From Ruoffia sp044336205 (lineage in GTDB: Bacteria > Bacillota > Bacilli > Lactobacillales > Aerococcaceae), in assembly GCA_044336205.1 (NCBI GenBank), contig CP172318.1:1364001-1428000 (forward strand): 64,000 nucleotides of DNA, written 5' to 3'. A model generated the notes under the pieces. The model did not search any database and was not told the DNA's origin. It saw only the letters and a program-made list of their open reading frames with translations. A program made the translations under genes and the position numbers. Positions within the stretch are counted from its first letter, which is position 1. Every line of letters starts with the position of its first letter. Positions 41,007 to 49,754 of the stretch are shown piece after piece.

Positions 41007-41696
41007 TTACATTGCTTTGACGGTTTCTTTAACCATCGTAGCCGAAATTTTTCCTGCTGTTAGAATAAATTGATCGAAAGTTATTGAGGCTTCTTCATTA
41101 GCAGAATCAGAAATCGCTCGAATGATAACAAAGGGAATGTCTAAAACAAAGGCAGCTTGGGCAATGGCTGTCGATTCCATATCAGCAGCTCTTGCTAATG
41201 GAAACTTAGCTAGAATATCTTGCTTACTTTCTTGTCTGCTTACAAACTGGTCGCCTGAGACAACTTGCCCGAGGAATGGTTCAATTCCCATATGGCGACA
41301 AACTTCTTGAGCTGTACGAATAAGTTCCGTATCTGGATAGTATAACTCAGGCATTCCTGCCATTTGACCTACTTTGTAGTCAAAAGCTGTGACATCCACA
41401 TCGTGATAAGTTAATGAATGAGCAATAATGATATCACCTACATCTAATGCTGAATCTAAAGCCCCTGCTGACCCTGTATTAATAATATGCGTGACATTAA
41501 AGTGTTGATATAACAGAGTCACCATCATTGCCGCATTAACCTTTCCAATTCCTGATTGAACCAGAACTACTTCCTTATCTTCTAGGTTTCCTTTGTAGAA
41601 AGTCATCCCAAATGTGTCAATAACTTCTTGATTAATAATTTCTTTTTTTAACTCTCGAATTTCTTCTTCCATGGCGCCAATTAATCCAATAATCAT
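41007..41696 (-). CDS. mtnN: 5'-methylthioadenosine/S-adenosylhomocysteine nucleosidase
   Basis: The 229-residue protein matches MTAN/Pfs: IIGLIGAMEEEIRELK, QSGIGKVNAAM, INTGSAGALDS, SGDQFVSR and the ribose-binding Glu in AADMESTAIAQAA; the catalytic Asp is in IIRAISDSA. It cleaves MTA and SAH, feeding methyl recycling and autoinducer-2 precursor formation. It follows nudF and the acidic membrane protein in one operon, a common order in Firmicutes. Confidence 0.96.
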   Translation of the reverse strand: MIIGLIGAMEEEIRELKKEIINQEVIDTFGMTFYKGNLEDKEVVLVQSGIGKVNAAMMVTLLYQHFNVTHIINTGSAGALDSALDVGDIIIAHSLTYHDVDVTAFDYKVGQMAGMPELYYPDTELIRTAQEVCRHMGIEPFLGQVVSGDQFVSRQESKQDILAKFPLARAADMESTAIAQAAFVLDIPFVIIRAISDSANEEASITFDQFILTAGKISATMVKETVKAM

Positions 41697-41721
41697 GTAT
41701 TTAATCCTCTTTTCCTTATTT

Positions 41722-42180
41722 TTAAAGCATAAAAGCTATTACTAGTACTATAATCAACAAGACACCTACGATAATAATCCCATTGTTTAAGAATCGATCA
41801 ATTCTAGCATTATATCGACTTCTTTGACCTCGGACTTCTGAAGGAGCATCAAAAGGCACCTCTTGCCTTATTAGACTTGATTCAGTTATCGAAGTATCTA
41901 AGTCATCTATTGTATTGTCATAGTTTGACTCATTACTTTCGATGCCCCATTCATTATCATAAGAATTTACTTCATTCAAAGTGGTTGAAAATTTATCTCT
42001 ATACAGATTATTATCATACTCATCGAATTTTTTATATTCATTATATTGATCTTCAAAATAGTCCGAATCATTGACAAATTGATCAGTTGAATTCAATGGT
42101 TCATTTTCATGATGGTCTTTCTGCGAACCATTATAATCTGTATATTCATCATAATCTTTATTTATTCTTCTTCTAAACAT
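41722..42180 (-). CDS. Acidic tail-anchored membrane protein
   Basis: I start this at the ATG at 42180 (MFRRRINKDYDEYTDY), which overlaps the nudF stop and has AAGGATGAG at a suitable distance. The 152-residue protein has a long low-complexity N-terminal part (about 5-105) rich in Asp, Asn, Tyr and Glu, then a basic patch (RGQRSRYNARIDRFLNN) and one C-terminal membrane segment (IIIVGVLLIIVLVIAFML). The acidic part would face the cytoplasm and be disordered. No family is recognised. It lies between nudF and mtnN. Confidence 0.75.
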   Translation of the reverse strand: MFRRRINKDYDEYTDYNGSQKDHHENEPLNSTDQFVNDSDYFEDQYNEYKKFDEYDNNLYRDKFSTTLNEVNSYDNEWGIESNESNYDNTIDDLDTSITESSLIRQEVPFDAPSEVRGQRSRYNARIDRFLNNGIIIVGVLLIIVLVIAFML

Positions 42181-42763
42181 CAGTCTCATCCTTTGAATTT
42201 AGCCAATAGTTTAAGGCTAATTGTGTCTTCATATCTTTAATTTCACCTTGAGCCATCAACTCTTTGACTTTGTTACGATTTAATTCTAATAATTCAATAT
42301 ATTCATCATCGTCTTGAGATAGAGGATTGTCTACTATTTTTAGCCCTGTAGCTTTATAAATTGTAATCTTTTCATTTAAGAAACCAGGTGATACATAGTA
42401 AGAACCAAGTTTTTGCCAGAAATCTGCTTGTAGAGATGTTTCTTCTTCTAATTCTCGCTGAGCAGCCATCAAGGCATCTTCTTCTTCACCATCAATATAA
42501 TCTCTTAGCCCTGCCGGAATTTCAATAAAGTAATCCGCTACGGCAGCCCGGTATTGCTTAACTAAGAACACTGTATCCTGGTCACTAATAGCTAGCACAG
42601 CTACAGCTTTCTGATGATTAATTAATTCACGGTAGGCCAACTCTCCTCCTTCCAGTCTAACCTGGTTAAGATATAATTGAAGTATGGATCCATCATAGAT
42701 TAACTCACTTTCCACAAGTGTTGGGTCAGTAAGAAATTCAATATTATCTCGATTTGAGTACAT
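42173..42763 (-). CDS. nudF: ADP-ribose pyrophosphatase (Nudix)
   Basis: The 196-residue protein has a Nudix box: GLRDYIDGEEEDALMAAQ followed by RELEEETSL, with IEIPAGLRD just before it, as in ADP-ribose pyrophosphatases. It splits ADP-ribose and similar compounds to AMP and sugar phosphate. The start has AAGGAGGATG. It leads an operon with the acidic membrane protein and mtnN. Confidence 0.93.
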   Translation of the reverse strand: MYSNRDNIEFLTDPTLVESELIYDGSILQLYLNQVRLEGGELAYRELINHQKAVAVLAISDQDTVFLVKQYRAAVADYFIEIPAGLRDYIDGEEEDALMAAQRELEEETSLQADFWQKLGSYYVSPGFLNEKITIYKATGLKIVDNPLSQDDDEYIELLELNRNKVKELMAQGEIKDMKTQLALNYWLNSKDETDV

Positions 42764-43033
42764 TTACATCCTCCTTATGGTTGTAGCTAAAGTAATTATA
42801 CAGTAATGTCATGACTAACTAATGAATAATTATAATAAAAAGTATTACAAAATCAAATATCAATTCAACCTATAAGAAAGTTCGCTGTATGGCATAGTTT
42901 ATCGCAAACCATTCAAAAAAGTATATATGAACAAAAATATCCGCCTTGAGTCTGATATGACCTTTTAAAACTTATGATAGACTTTATATAAGCTAAGAAA
43001 AGTTGAAATATATAAATAAACGGAGGGATTAAT

Positions 43034-44092
43034 ATGTTCGCTGCAATTAGCATTATATATACACTATTCATTATAGGAATCATCCTAGCTATTATTATTA
43101 GCTCCCTGGTGAATTTAAACCGTTACCGCAAAGGGATGGAACATAAATCAGTTACAATATTACCGTTTGGGCTTATTGTTTTACTCATTATAGGTCTGTC
43201 ATTCTTGTTTTCATATCGGTTTCCAACATCATTAATTAGTATACTGATTATGATGATAATAACTTTTGTCTCAATATTAACTTTGAATCAATTATATCGC
43301 CAAATGACCGATAATAAGCCACATGTATTTCATACCATTCTCTATCTATTCACCTTACTTAGTATAGCAGGAACTGGATTAGGCTATGTAATGAATAGTG
43401 ATGGTCTTGTCTTTATTATTGAAGATATATTGGGTATTACAATCGCTAATGTATTTATGATTATTTCCTTTTCTCTTTGTGTATTTGTCTTGAATAAGTT
43501 ATTAGATGTTAACTGGAATTTCTCGAGAAAGGATTCCAATAAAAAAGTTTCTAATGATATGATTCAACATTATCGTGATGCTGGTCTATCAGATGATGAG
43601 ATTACTTATTTGCGTGACCAATTAGCTCAACTACGCGAACATATTCTTGTATTAGAAGAACAAATGAATAAGACAGCTAAGTTAAGAGCTATCGATGTTC
43701 GTAATAATACAATTGAAATTAGTCAACAATTCTTCAAGGCTATCGTCAATGAACCTAAGCGCTTCGGTGAAGCCGGCGATGTTATTTATCGTATTATTCC
43801 ATCATTAGTTGATCTGACCGAAAAATACAATGAAGTGAATGAACATATCGCTAAGAACAAGCAAACCTATGTGATCTTGGAAAAAAGTGCGCAAACCATT
43901 AATAACTTAGCTCAACGGTTAACTGAAGAATACTTTAATTTCCACAAGTCTACATTCCAAGACCTTGATGACGAAATTAATTTGGCTAAGCGTAACTTAG
44001 ATAAAACCCAAAAATGGGAAAAATCACCTGATTCAGTCGATGATATTCTTGATGAATGGAACAATAATAGTGAAGAATCTGAGGAGGAGTAG
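43034..44092 (+). CDS. xpaC: XpaC-like membrane protein (partner of TelA)
   Basis: The 352-residue protein has about four membrane segments in residues 1-160 and a helical cytoplasmic domain after that (DMIQHYRDAGLSDDEITYLR and VRNNTIEISQQFFKAIVNEP), ending in an acidic tail. This suits the family annotated as 5-bromo-4-chloroindolyl phosphate hydrolysis protein XpaC. In Bacillus, xpaC is followed by yaaN, a TelA homolog, and the same order is seen here with a gap of 5 bases. The true function is not known. Confidence 0.8.
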   Translation: MFAAISIIYTLFIIGIILAIIISSLVNLNRYRKGMEHKSVTILPFGLIVLLIIGLSFLFSYRFPTSLISILIMMIITFVSILTLNQLYRQMTDNKPHVFHTILYLFTLLSIAGTGLGYVMNSDGLVFIIEDILGITIANVFMIISFSLCVFVLNKLLDVNWNFSRKDSNKKVSNDMIQHYRDAGLSDDEITYLRDQLAQLREHILVLEEQMNKTAKLRAIDVRNNTIEISQQFFKAIVNEPKRFGEAGDVIYRIIPSLVDLTEKYNEVNEHIAKNKQTYVILEKSAQTINNLAQRLTEEYFNFHKSTFQDLDDEINLAKRNLDKTQKWEKSPDSVDDILDEWNNNSEESEEE

Positions 44093-44097
44093 AATCT

Positions 44098-45374
44098 ATG
44101 AGTGAACAAAAAGACTTATTCGATGAACTTCTAGAGCAGGAGTCTGCTAGAAGTAATAATCAAGTTATACATTCTGAATCATCAGAATTTGATGAGTTAA
44201 TTGCTAATCCATTCGGTGAACCCATTGAATCAACCATTGAAAAAGAACTAGCTGACCAAGAAATTTTGGCTAAAAAACAAGTATCAAATGAAAAATTAAT
44301 TGAACGATTGCCTGAACATCGTCAGACTCAAGCTAGGGACCTAGCTACACAAATTGATGAGAACAACATGAGTGCCATCATTGCTTACGGTTCTAACGCT
44401 CAAAAAAACTTAGCGAGTTCTCTCGCTCTATCTTACAACAAGTTCAAATGAAAGATACGGGCGAAGTAGGTGATGTCTTAACAGAATTAATGACTAAGTT
44501 AGAAGAATCCGATCCAAAACACTTAACAGCAGAACCTAATGTATTCCAACGCATGTTCAAACGCGTCAAAAGTTCGATTACCGAAACTCAAATGCGTTAC
44601 CAACAAATTGGTAGTCAAATCGACCGTGTCGCTATTCGATTAGAACGAGAAAAAACAGAATTACTTAACGATAATCAAATGCTTGAAGAATTCTACAACA
44701 AGAATAAAGATTACTTTGATGCCTTGAATGTCTATATTGCAGCGGGTGAAGTTAAGATGGAAGAACTTCAACAAGAAATCATTCCACAAGCCATTGCGAA
44801 AGCGAGAGAGTCCCAAGATCAAATGGATGTTCAAAAAGTTAATGACCTTAACCAATTCCTAGACCGACTTGACAAACGAACACACGACTTGCGACTAACA
44901 CGTCAGATGACGATTCAACAAGCCCCACAAATTCGCATGATTCAAAATACCAACCAAGTGCTTGCTGAGAAGATTCAAGTGTCCGTCCATACTGCCATTC
45001 CTTTATGGGAGAACCAAATTACGATTGCATTAGCCTTACTTCGCCAACAAAACGCCGCTACATCACAAAGACAAGTTTCAGAAACAACCAATAGTCTATT
45101 ACTTAAAAACTCTGAAATGTTGAAGCAAAGTACAGTGGATATAGCACGCGAAGCTGAAAGAGGTGTCATAGATATCGAGTCACTCCGTAAAACACAGGCT
45201 AATTTAATCGATGCCCTTGAAGAAACCTTGGAAATTCAAAAAACAGGCCGCCAACAACGCCGCCTAGCCGAAGAAGAATTGCAATCAATGGAGAATGAGT
45301 TACACCAGAAGTTACTAGCTATCTCGGATGAACAAAAAAGACAACGCCAAGATAGCCAAGTTGATTATAAATAA
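44098..45374 (+). pseudogene. telA: TelA family protein (toxic anion resistance), frameshifted in an A-run
   Basis: The first frame from ATG 44098 ends at TGA 44449-44451 after AIIAYGSNAQKN. The second frame carries the rest of TelA (KDTGEVGDVLTELMTKLEE to the end at 45374). They join as QKKLSEFSRSILQQVQMKDT if the run of seven A at 44402-44408 had eight, giving a 425-residue protein of normal size. The run is also an A-AAA-AAC heptamer in the right phase for a -1 slip. So it may be a one-base loss, a run-length error or, less likely, programmed frameshifting. TelA proteins are linked to resistance against tellurite and cell-wall agents. Confidence 0.85.
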
Positions 45375-45384
45375 GAAATAAACC

Positions 45385-45423
45385 TATCGAGTCACAAAGA
45401 GTTAATTCTATTGTGGCTCGATA
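45385..45423 (+). terminator. Terminator after telA
   Basis: TATCGAGTCACAA and TTGTGGCTCGATA form a 13-bp stem (one G-T pair), followed by TTATTTT. Confidence 0.85.
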
Positions 45424-45530
45424 TTATTTTATCCATTAATATTGCTAGTAATCTTTAAGTCAAGCTAATAATTGTTGATGTTCAATTCGAAGAGACATTA
45501 AATAAAAAAGCAAAACATTATTGTAGTGAA

Positions 45531-45583
45531 TGAGGTGACCCCCAAAAGTTAGACTAATAAATCTACTTTTGGGGGTCACCTCA
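45531..45583. repeat. Palindrome of two IS3-like terminal repeats
   Basis: TGAGGTGACCCCCAAAAGT (45531-45549) and its exact inverse complement (45565-45583) enclose 15 bases; the pairing goes on with one bulge. The TGACCCCCAAAAGTTAGA motif is typical of the ends of IS3/IS150-group elements. There is no transposase, so this looks like the two ends left after internal deletion, or a tiny MITE. It could act as a terminator for both neighbours. Confidence 0.75.
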
Positions 45584-45674
45584 CTTTAATCTTCAAACCA
45601 AAGTTCTTTCTCAAAAAAGAAAATTAAAAATTTAGATTTTGACAAGGTTAGCTTTTGAACTTAGTCTATTCTTA

Positions 45675-46322
45675 TTACTCCATATTCTTAAAGTAATAAA
45701 CCGCCAGCTGGGTGCGGTCCCTTAATTCAAGTTTATCTAATAAGTTGGATAAGTAGTTTCTTATTGTTCCTTCTGAGAAGTGCATTTGTTCAGCAATTTC
45801 TTTATTATTTAAGCCTTGAGCTACCCAGTGTATTAACTCTACTTCTTGCTCGTTGAGCTTGTAAGTTTGATTCTCACTAGGCTCTTTTTTAGTGTCTGTG
45901 GTAATAAATGAAGGTATCTTTGCAACAATCTCATCTCCATAGACTCTATGGCCGTTAGAAACCGCTTCAATCGCTGGAATCAAACTATCGAAGTCTGTCT
46001 TCATTAGATAACCTTTAGCTCCTATTTTCAAAGCTTCAATAATATATTCATCTTCTAGAAAAGTTGTTAAGTAAATGACTTTGGCATCGGGATAGTGGGC
46101 AATTAAGTCTCTGGCTGCATCTATCCCATTCATTACGGGCATTCGTATATCTAACAAAACGATGTCAGGATAATACTGGGCATATAAACTTAGAGCTTCT
46201 TCCCCATTCTTCCCTGTTGCTACAACCTTAAAGGGATTATCATTATCTTTGGTGGACATTTCAATGATTGTCTTAATGCCACCTGTTACCATCGCATCAT
46301 CATCAATAACTATTATCTTCAC
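45675..46322 (-). CDS. Two-component response regulator, NarL/LuxR type
   Basis: The 215-residue protein has a receiver domain with VIDDDAMV and phospho-acceptor Asp58 in IVLLDIRMPVMNG, the Lys in GYLMKTD, and a LuxR-type helix-turn-helix at about 150-205 (LNEQEVELIHWVAQGLNNKE and IRNYLSNLLDKLELRDR). It overlaps the kinase gene by 4 bases. It most likely controls the divergent ABC exporter genes at 47591-50943 through the paired sites at 47488-47521. Confidence 0.95.
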   Translation of the reverse strand: MKIIVIDDDAMVTGGIKTIIEMSTKDNDNPFKVVATGKNGEEALSLYAQYYPDIVLLDIRMPVMNGIDAARDLIAHYPDAKVIYLTTFLEDEYIIEALKIGAKGYLMKTDFDSLIPAIEAVSNGHRVYGDEIVAKIPSFITTDTKKEPSENQTYKLNEQEVELIHWVAQGLNNKEIAEQMHFSEGTIRNYLSNLLDKLELRDRTQLAVYYFKNME

Positions 46323-47446
46323 GATTCTTCCTCCTCCATCGGTATTGTTATGAATATTCGAAAGCCTTTCTCGTTACTTATAAATAACGTTCCATTCATC
46401 ATCTTTACACGTTCTTCCATATTTAATAATCCTATGCCTGTTGAATTCAACCTAACTACTGCAGAGCCAGGTGTTTTTCCATTGTCTAGAATTAATAAGG
46501 TCCATTTATCAGCAAGTTCAATGAAACGTATTGTAACAGTTGTTGCGTTCGAATGCTTATTAATGTTAGTTAATGCCTCAGTAACTATAGCAACAATTGA
46601 ATGGATCATTTGTATATTTAAGGGCTTGGAATTTCGGTAAGTGAAGTTAACTGCTGCTTTTGTAAAGGATTGAATAACATTTTGCAATTCATTCTCTAAG
46701 TTAGTAGCAGATTCTCTTTCTGAGTGAATGACCGAACGTACATTATCCATAGAATCGTTCAATACTCTCTTAATTTCTTTTAGGCTCTGTTTGACTACTT
46801 CATCATCAACAACATATTCTAAGGCAGCAATCTGAATGATAGAGCTCGATAATTGATGACCTAAGAGGTCATGAATTTCACCCACGAGCCTTTTACGTTC
46901 ATTAAGTACGGAGTTTTTAATACGTTCATCTTGCAAGCTAACCATTAATTTTCTTTCACTTTCAATGCGTTCATTGCGAAACCTTAAGTAAGATATTTCA
47001 TTGAAATGTTTTATTTCATTCATTCGATTTGATCTTAAATGCATTTGAATATAGGAAATAATAATACATAATCCGATTACAAATCCAATACTATAAATAC
47101 TTTGTCCCAATATAAAGCCAATAACTAATAGTCCAATACAAGTGAGTATACTATTAATGAATTTGAAATGAACTTCATAAAAAAAGATTGGATAAAAGAA
47201 AAAAAGATAAGGTAAAAACACACTACTTACCGATAACTCAATCGCGTATATAATTAATAGTTTAATAGAGGGTTGGTAAGTGTCTAAACTATCCCAATCT
47301 AATAATAAATAATACTGGGCTGAAAAAATAATAATTAAAGTGAGTTCAACAATCGGTACTTGATCTAAGCCTAATCCTAATAAATAGAAGAATAAGATTA
47401 GTATGAGACCAACTATTATATAATAATCATTTTTTGTCACAAGCAA
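46319..47446 (-). CDS. Sensor histidine kinase, NarX-like (HisKA_3)
   Basis: The 375-residue protein has about five membrane segments (residues 8-135) with almost no outer loops, then a coiled linker and the HisKA_3 domain with His192 in RLVGEIHDLLGHQLSSSI, and a HATPase domain (IVTEALTNINKHSNAT, LDNGKTPG, GIGLLNMEERVKMMNG). Kinases of this intramembrane type sense envelope stress or a transporter. It is coupled to the response regulator gene. Confidence 0.93.
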   Translation of the reverse strand: MLVTKNDYYIIVGLILILFFYLLGLGLDQVPIVELTLIIIFSAQYYLLLDWDSLDTYQPSIKLLIIYAIELSVSSVFLPYLFFFYPIFFYEVHFKFINSILTCIGLLVIGFILGQSIYSIGFVIGLCIIISYIQMHLRSNRMNEIKHFNEISYLRFRNERIESERKLMVSLQDERIKNSVLNERKRLVGEIHDLLGHQLSSSIIQIAALEYVVDDEVVKQSLKEIKRVLNDSMDNVRSVIHSERESATNLENELQNVIQSFTKAAVNFTYRNSKPLNIQMIHSIVAIVTEALTNINKHSNATTVTIRFIELADKWTLLILDNGKTPGSAVVRLNSTGIGLLNMEERVKMMNGTLFISNEKGFRIFITIPMEEEES

Positions 47447-47487
47447 CCCTCCTTTATTGCTTTCATCATATCATAATTTTATTCTAA

Positions 47488-47521
47488 TGACATTTGTCAC
47501 CATTATCGATGACAATTGACA
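47488..47521. promoter_or_regulatory. Paired dyads between the kinase and exporter genes (candidate regulator site)
   Basis: TGACATTTGTCA (47488-47499) is a TGACA-N2-TGTCA dyad. TGACAATTGACA follows at 47510-47521. The two begin 22 bases apart, about two helix turns, and lie in the 144-base gap between divergent genes. This is how NarL-type dimers often bind. Confidence 0.55.
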
Positions 47522-47590
47522 ATATGAAGTTGAGTGAAAGCGGTGTATGATTAAGTTAATGAAAAACAGATAAATGAAGGAGGTTTAAAA

Positions 47591-48529
47591 ATGATTGTTG
47601 AATTAAATGAAATTGTTAAACGTTACGGCGATTTAGTTGCATTAGATCACTTTAGTATGAGTGTGCAAGAAGGTGAAATCTATGGACTCCTTGGACCCAA
47701 CGGGAGTGGTAAAACGACTGCCATTAATAGTATGTTATCCTTGCTTCGTTATGATAGCGGAAACGTTTCTATCTTTGGTGAAGCCATGCACCCTGCAAAT
47801 TATGATGTAAAAAAGAGAATCGGTCTAGTCATGCAAAACATTGGCGTTTATGAAGAATTATCGGTTCAAGAAAACATCGATTATTTCTGCGGTTTATACA
47901 TCAATGACCATCAGAAAAGAAAGCAATATGTTAATGAAGCTATTGCCTTTGTTGGCTTAGAAAATTTTAGAAAATTTCGCCCAAAAAAATTATCCGGTGG
48001 GCTTTTACGACGGCTTAACTTAGCTTGTGGGATCGCTCATAAACCAGATCTAATTATATTAGATGAACCAACAGTAGCTGTCGACCCACAATCTCGTAGT
48101 CGTATCTTAAATGGTATTAAGTCGCTAGCTAAAGAAGGAAAAACAATTATATATACAACTCACTATATGGAAGAAGTCGAATATCTATGTGACCGACTCA
48201 CCATTATGGATCGTGGAAAAGAAATTATTACTGGAACATGTGACGAAATTAAGGCCATGTCTACACATGGAGAAATTGTCACACTCGAAGTATTTGACCT
48301 AGATTCGTCAACCCAAGAAAAGATTCAAAACATAAAGGAAGTAGCAGAATTTGACTACGAACCAGGCAAAACAATCGTAAAATTCAATAAAGGAGATAGT
48401 CACCTACTCACTTTATTGAAAATTTTAGAAGATTCGCAAATCAATGTCATTAACTTAACTGTCCAAAAACCTAGTTTAAACGATGTCTTCTTAGAAATTA
48501 CCGGTAAGGAGTTGAGAGACAATGCTTAG
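47591..48529 (+). CDS. ABC-2 exporter ATPase
   Basis: The 312-residue protein has Walker A LLGPNGSGKTTAINS, the Q-loop VMQNIGVYEELSVQEN, a signature LSGGLLRRLNLACG and Walker B LIILDEPTVAVDPQSR, with His in YTTHYMEEVEYL. The signature has Leu-Leu where Met-Lys or Gln-Lys is more usual in this DrrA/CcmA-type group. The C-terminal 80 residues are the regulatory domain of exporters. It has GAAGGAGG before the ATG and is coupled to two permease genes. Confidence 0.94.
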   Translation: MIVELNEIVKRYGDLVALDHFSMSVQEGEIYGLLGPNGSGKTTAINSMLSLLRYDSGNVSIFGEAMHPANYDVKKRIGLVMQNIGVYEELSVQENIDYFCGLYINDHQKRKQYVNEAIAFVGLENFRKFRPKKLSGGLLRRLNLACGIAHKPDLIILDEPTVAVDPQSRSRILNGIKSLAKEGKTIIYTTHYMEEVEYLCDRLTIMDRGKEIITGTCDEIKAMSTHGEIVTLEVFDLDSSTQEKIQNIKEVAEFDYEPGKTIVKFNKGDSHLLTLLKILEDSQINVINLTVQKPSLNDVFLEITGKELRDNA

Positions 48530-49754
48530 ACATCTTTTTCGCTATACTCCACAGATGATGTTTTTAAATCGTGATGGAATATTATTCGGTTTACTCTTTC
48601 CATTTGCCTTTGGTATCATTTACCTCTTTGTCTTTACAGGTCTAATATCCAATGCTAATAAATTAGAGTCCATACCAGTTGCTATGGTTTTTGAGGGGAA
48701 TACCGTGGATATTGCTAATATTAAAACTAATTTACAAGGGCTAGCACATCCCGCTGATATTAAAGATGAAGATTTAATTTTGACTAACGACTTAGATGAA
48801 GCCCCCTTAATGAAATACATTAAAGTAACTAACTTAGATGAAGGTAGGCAGTTAGCAGACCGAGGATTAGTTGTTGCGACTGTGATTGCAGAAAATAATC
48901 AAGGTATTCCAAGCTTTTCTATTGAAGTTTCTCCAGCAGAAGTGAATAATTTTACATCTAGTATCATCTACTCTGCTCTTAATTCGTTTCAATCAGTCAA
49001 TGCTGCAATTTCAACCGCTTATGTGAATGTTCTAAGTTCACCTAATCCCTTCACAGCCTACTCAGCAATAGATCAAAGGTTGGAGGAATTTAAACAAAAT
49101 GATTCACTTATAGTTGATACGACAAATAAAGATAGTTCTTCATCAAATAATATATATTTCTATGCTGCTATTGCGTATATTTGTATATTCTTTATGTCAA
49201 CTGGTATAGAAGTGGTTAGACAAAATGAAGCTAATTTCTCAGCTCAAGCCCTACGTTCAACAATGGCGCCAATTCCTAAAGCCTACCGCTTTATCGTTAC
49301 CTTTATCAGCTGGGCAATTCCTAGTGTGATTATCGTTAATTTAATTATTTTGATATATTACTTAAACGATGTTCCTTTAGGTAGTCCACCAATAAAAGTT
49401 TCCTTAATCGCAAGCATAGGTGTTTTTGTTGGTTTACTTATGGGTACAACAATTGCATCTATTCTAAAATCCAATGAAAATCTTATGCAAGCTATCGCCA
49501 TTGGATTTCCCTTAGTTCTAGGTGCTTTTTCAGGTATGATGTCTTCCAGTTTAAAAGTGTTAGTTAATGAGAATTTCCCTTGGTTCAATAAAGTAAACCC
49601 AGTTTCTTTAATTAATGACGGTATTTATTATTTGAATAATTATCCGTCGAATGAAGAATACTATCAAAATACTCTAATTCTTATTGCTTATATTATTATT
49701 TTATTAGCTCTAACAATTTTTGGATTAAGGAGGACTGATTATGAAAGTCTTTAA
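48522..49754 (+). CDS. ABC-2 exporter permease, first
   Basis: The 410-residue protein has an N-terminal membrane segment (about 18-42), a large outer domain (about 45-205) and five more segments at the C-terminal half, the ABC-2 layout (FMSTGIEVVRQNEANFSAQA, GFPLVLGAFSGMMSS). It overlaps the ATPase gene by 8 bases and the next permease by 14. With its partner it would form a heterodimeric exporter for a peptide, lipid or drug. Confidence 0.88.
   Translation: MLRHLFRYTPQMMFLNRDGILFGLLFPFAFGIIYLFVFTGLISNANKLESIPVAMVFEGNTVDIANIKTNLQGLAHPADIKDEDLILTNDLDEAPLMKYIKVTNLDEGRQLADRGLVVATVIAENNQGIPSFSIEVSPAEVNNFTSSIIYSALNSFQSVNAAISTAYVNVLSSPNPFTAYSAIDQRLEEFKQNDSLIVDTTNKDSSSSNNIYFYAAIAYICIFFMSTGIEVVRQNEANFSAQALRSTMAPIPKAYRFIVTFISWAIPSVIIVNLIILIYYLNDVPLGSPPIKVSLIASIGVFVGLLMGTTIASILKSNENLMQAIAIGFPLVLGAFSGMMSSSLKVLVNENFPWFNKVNPVSLINDGIYYLNNYPSNEEYYQNTLILIAYIIILLALTIFGLRRTDYESL

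Noticed and set aside
45531..45583. CRISPR-like repeat
   Set aside because: There is only one inverted pair and no spaced direct repeats; no CRISPR array or cas gene was seen in the window.
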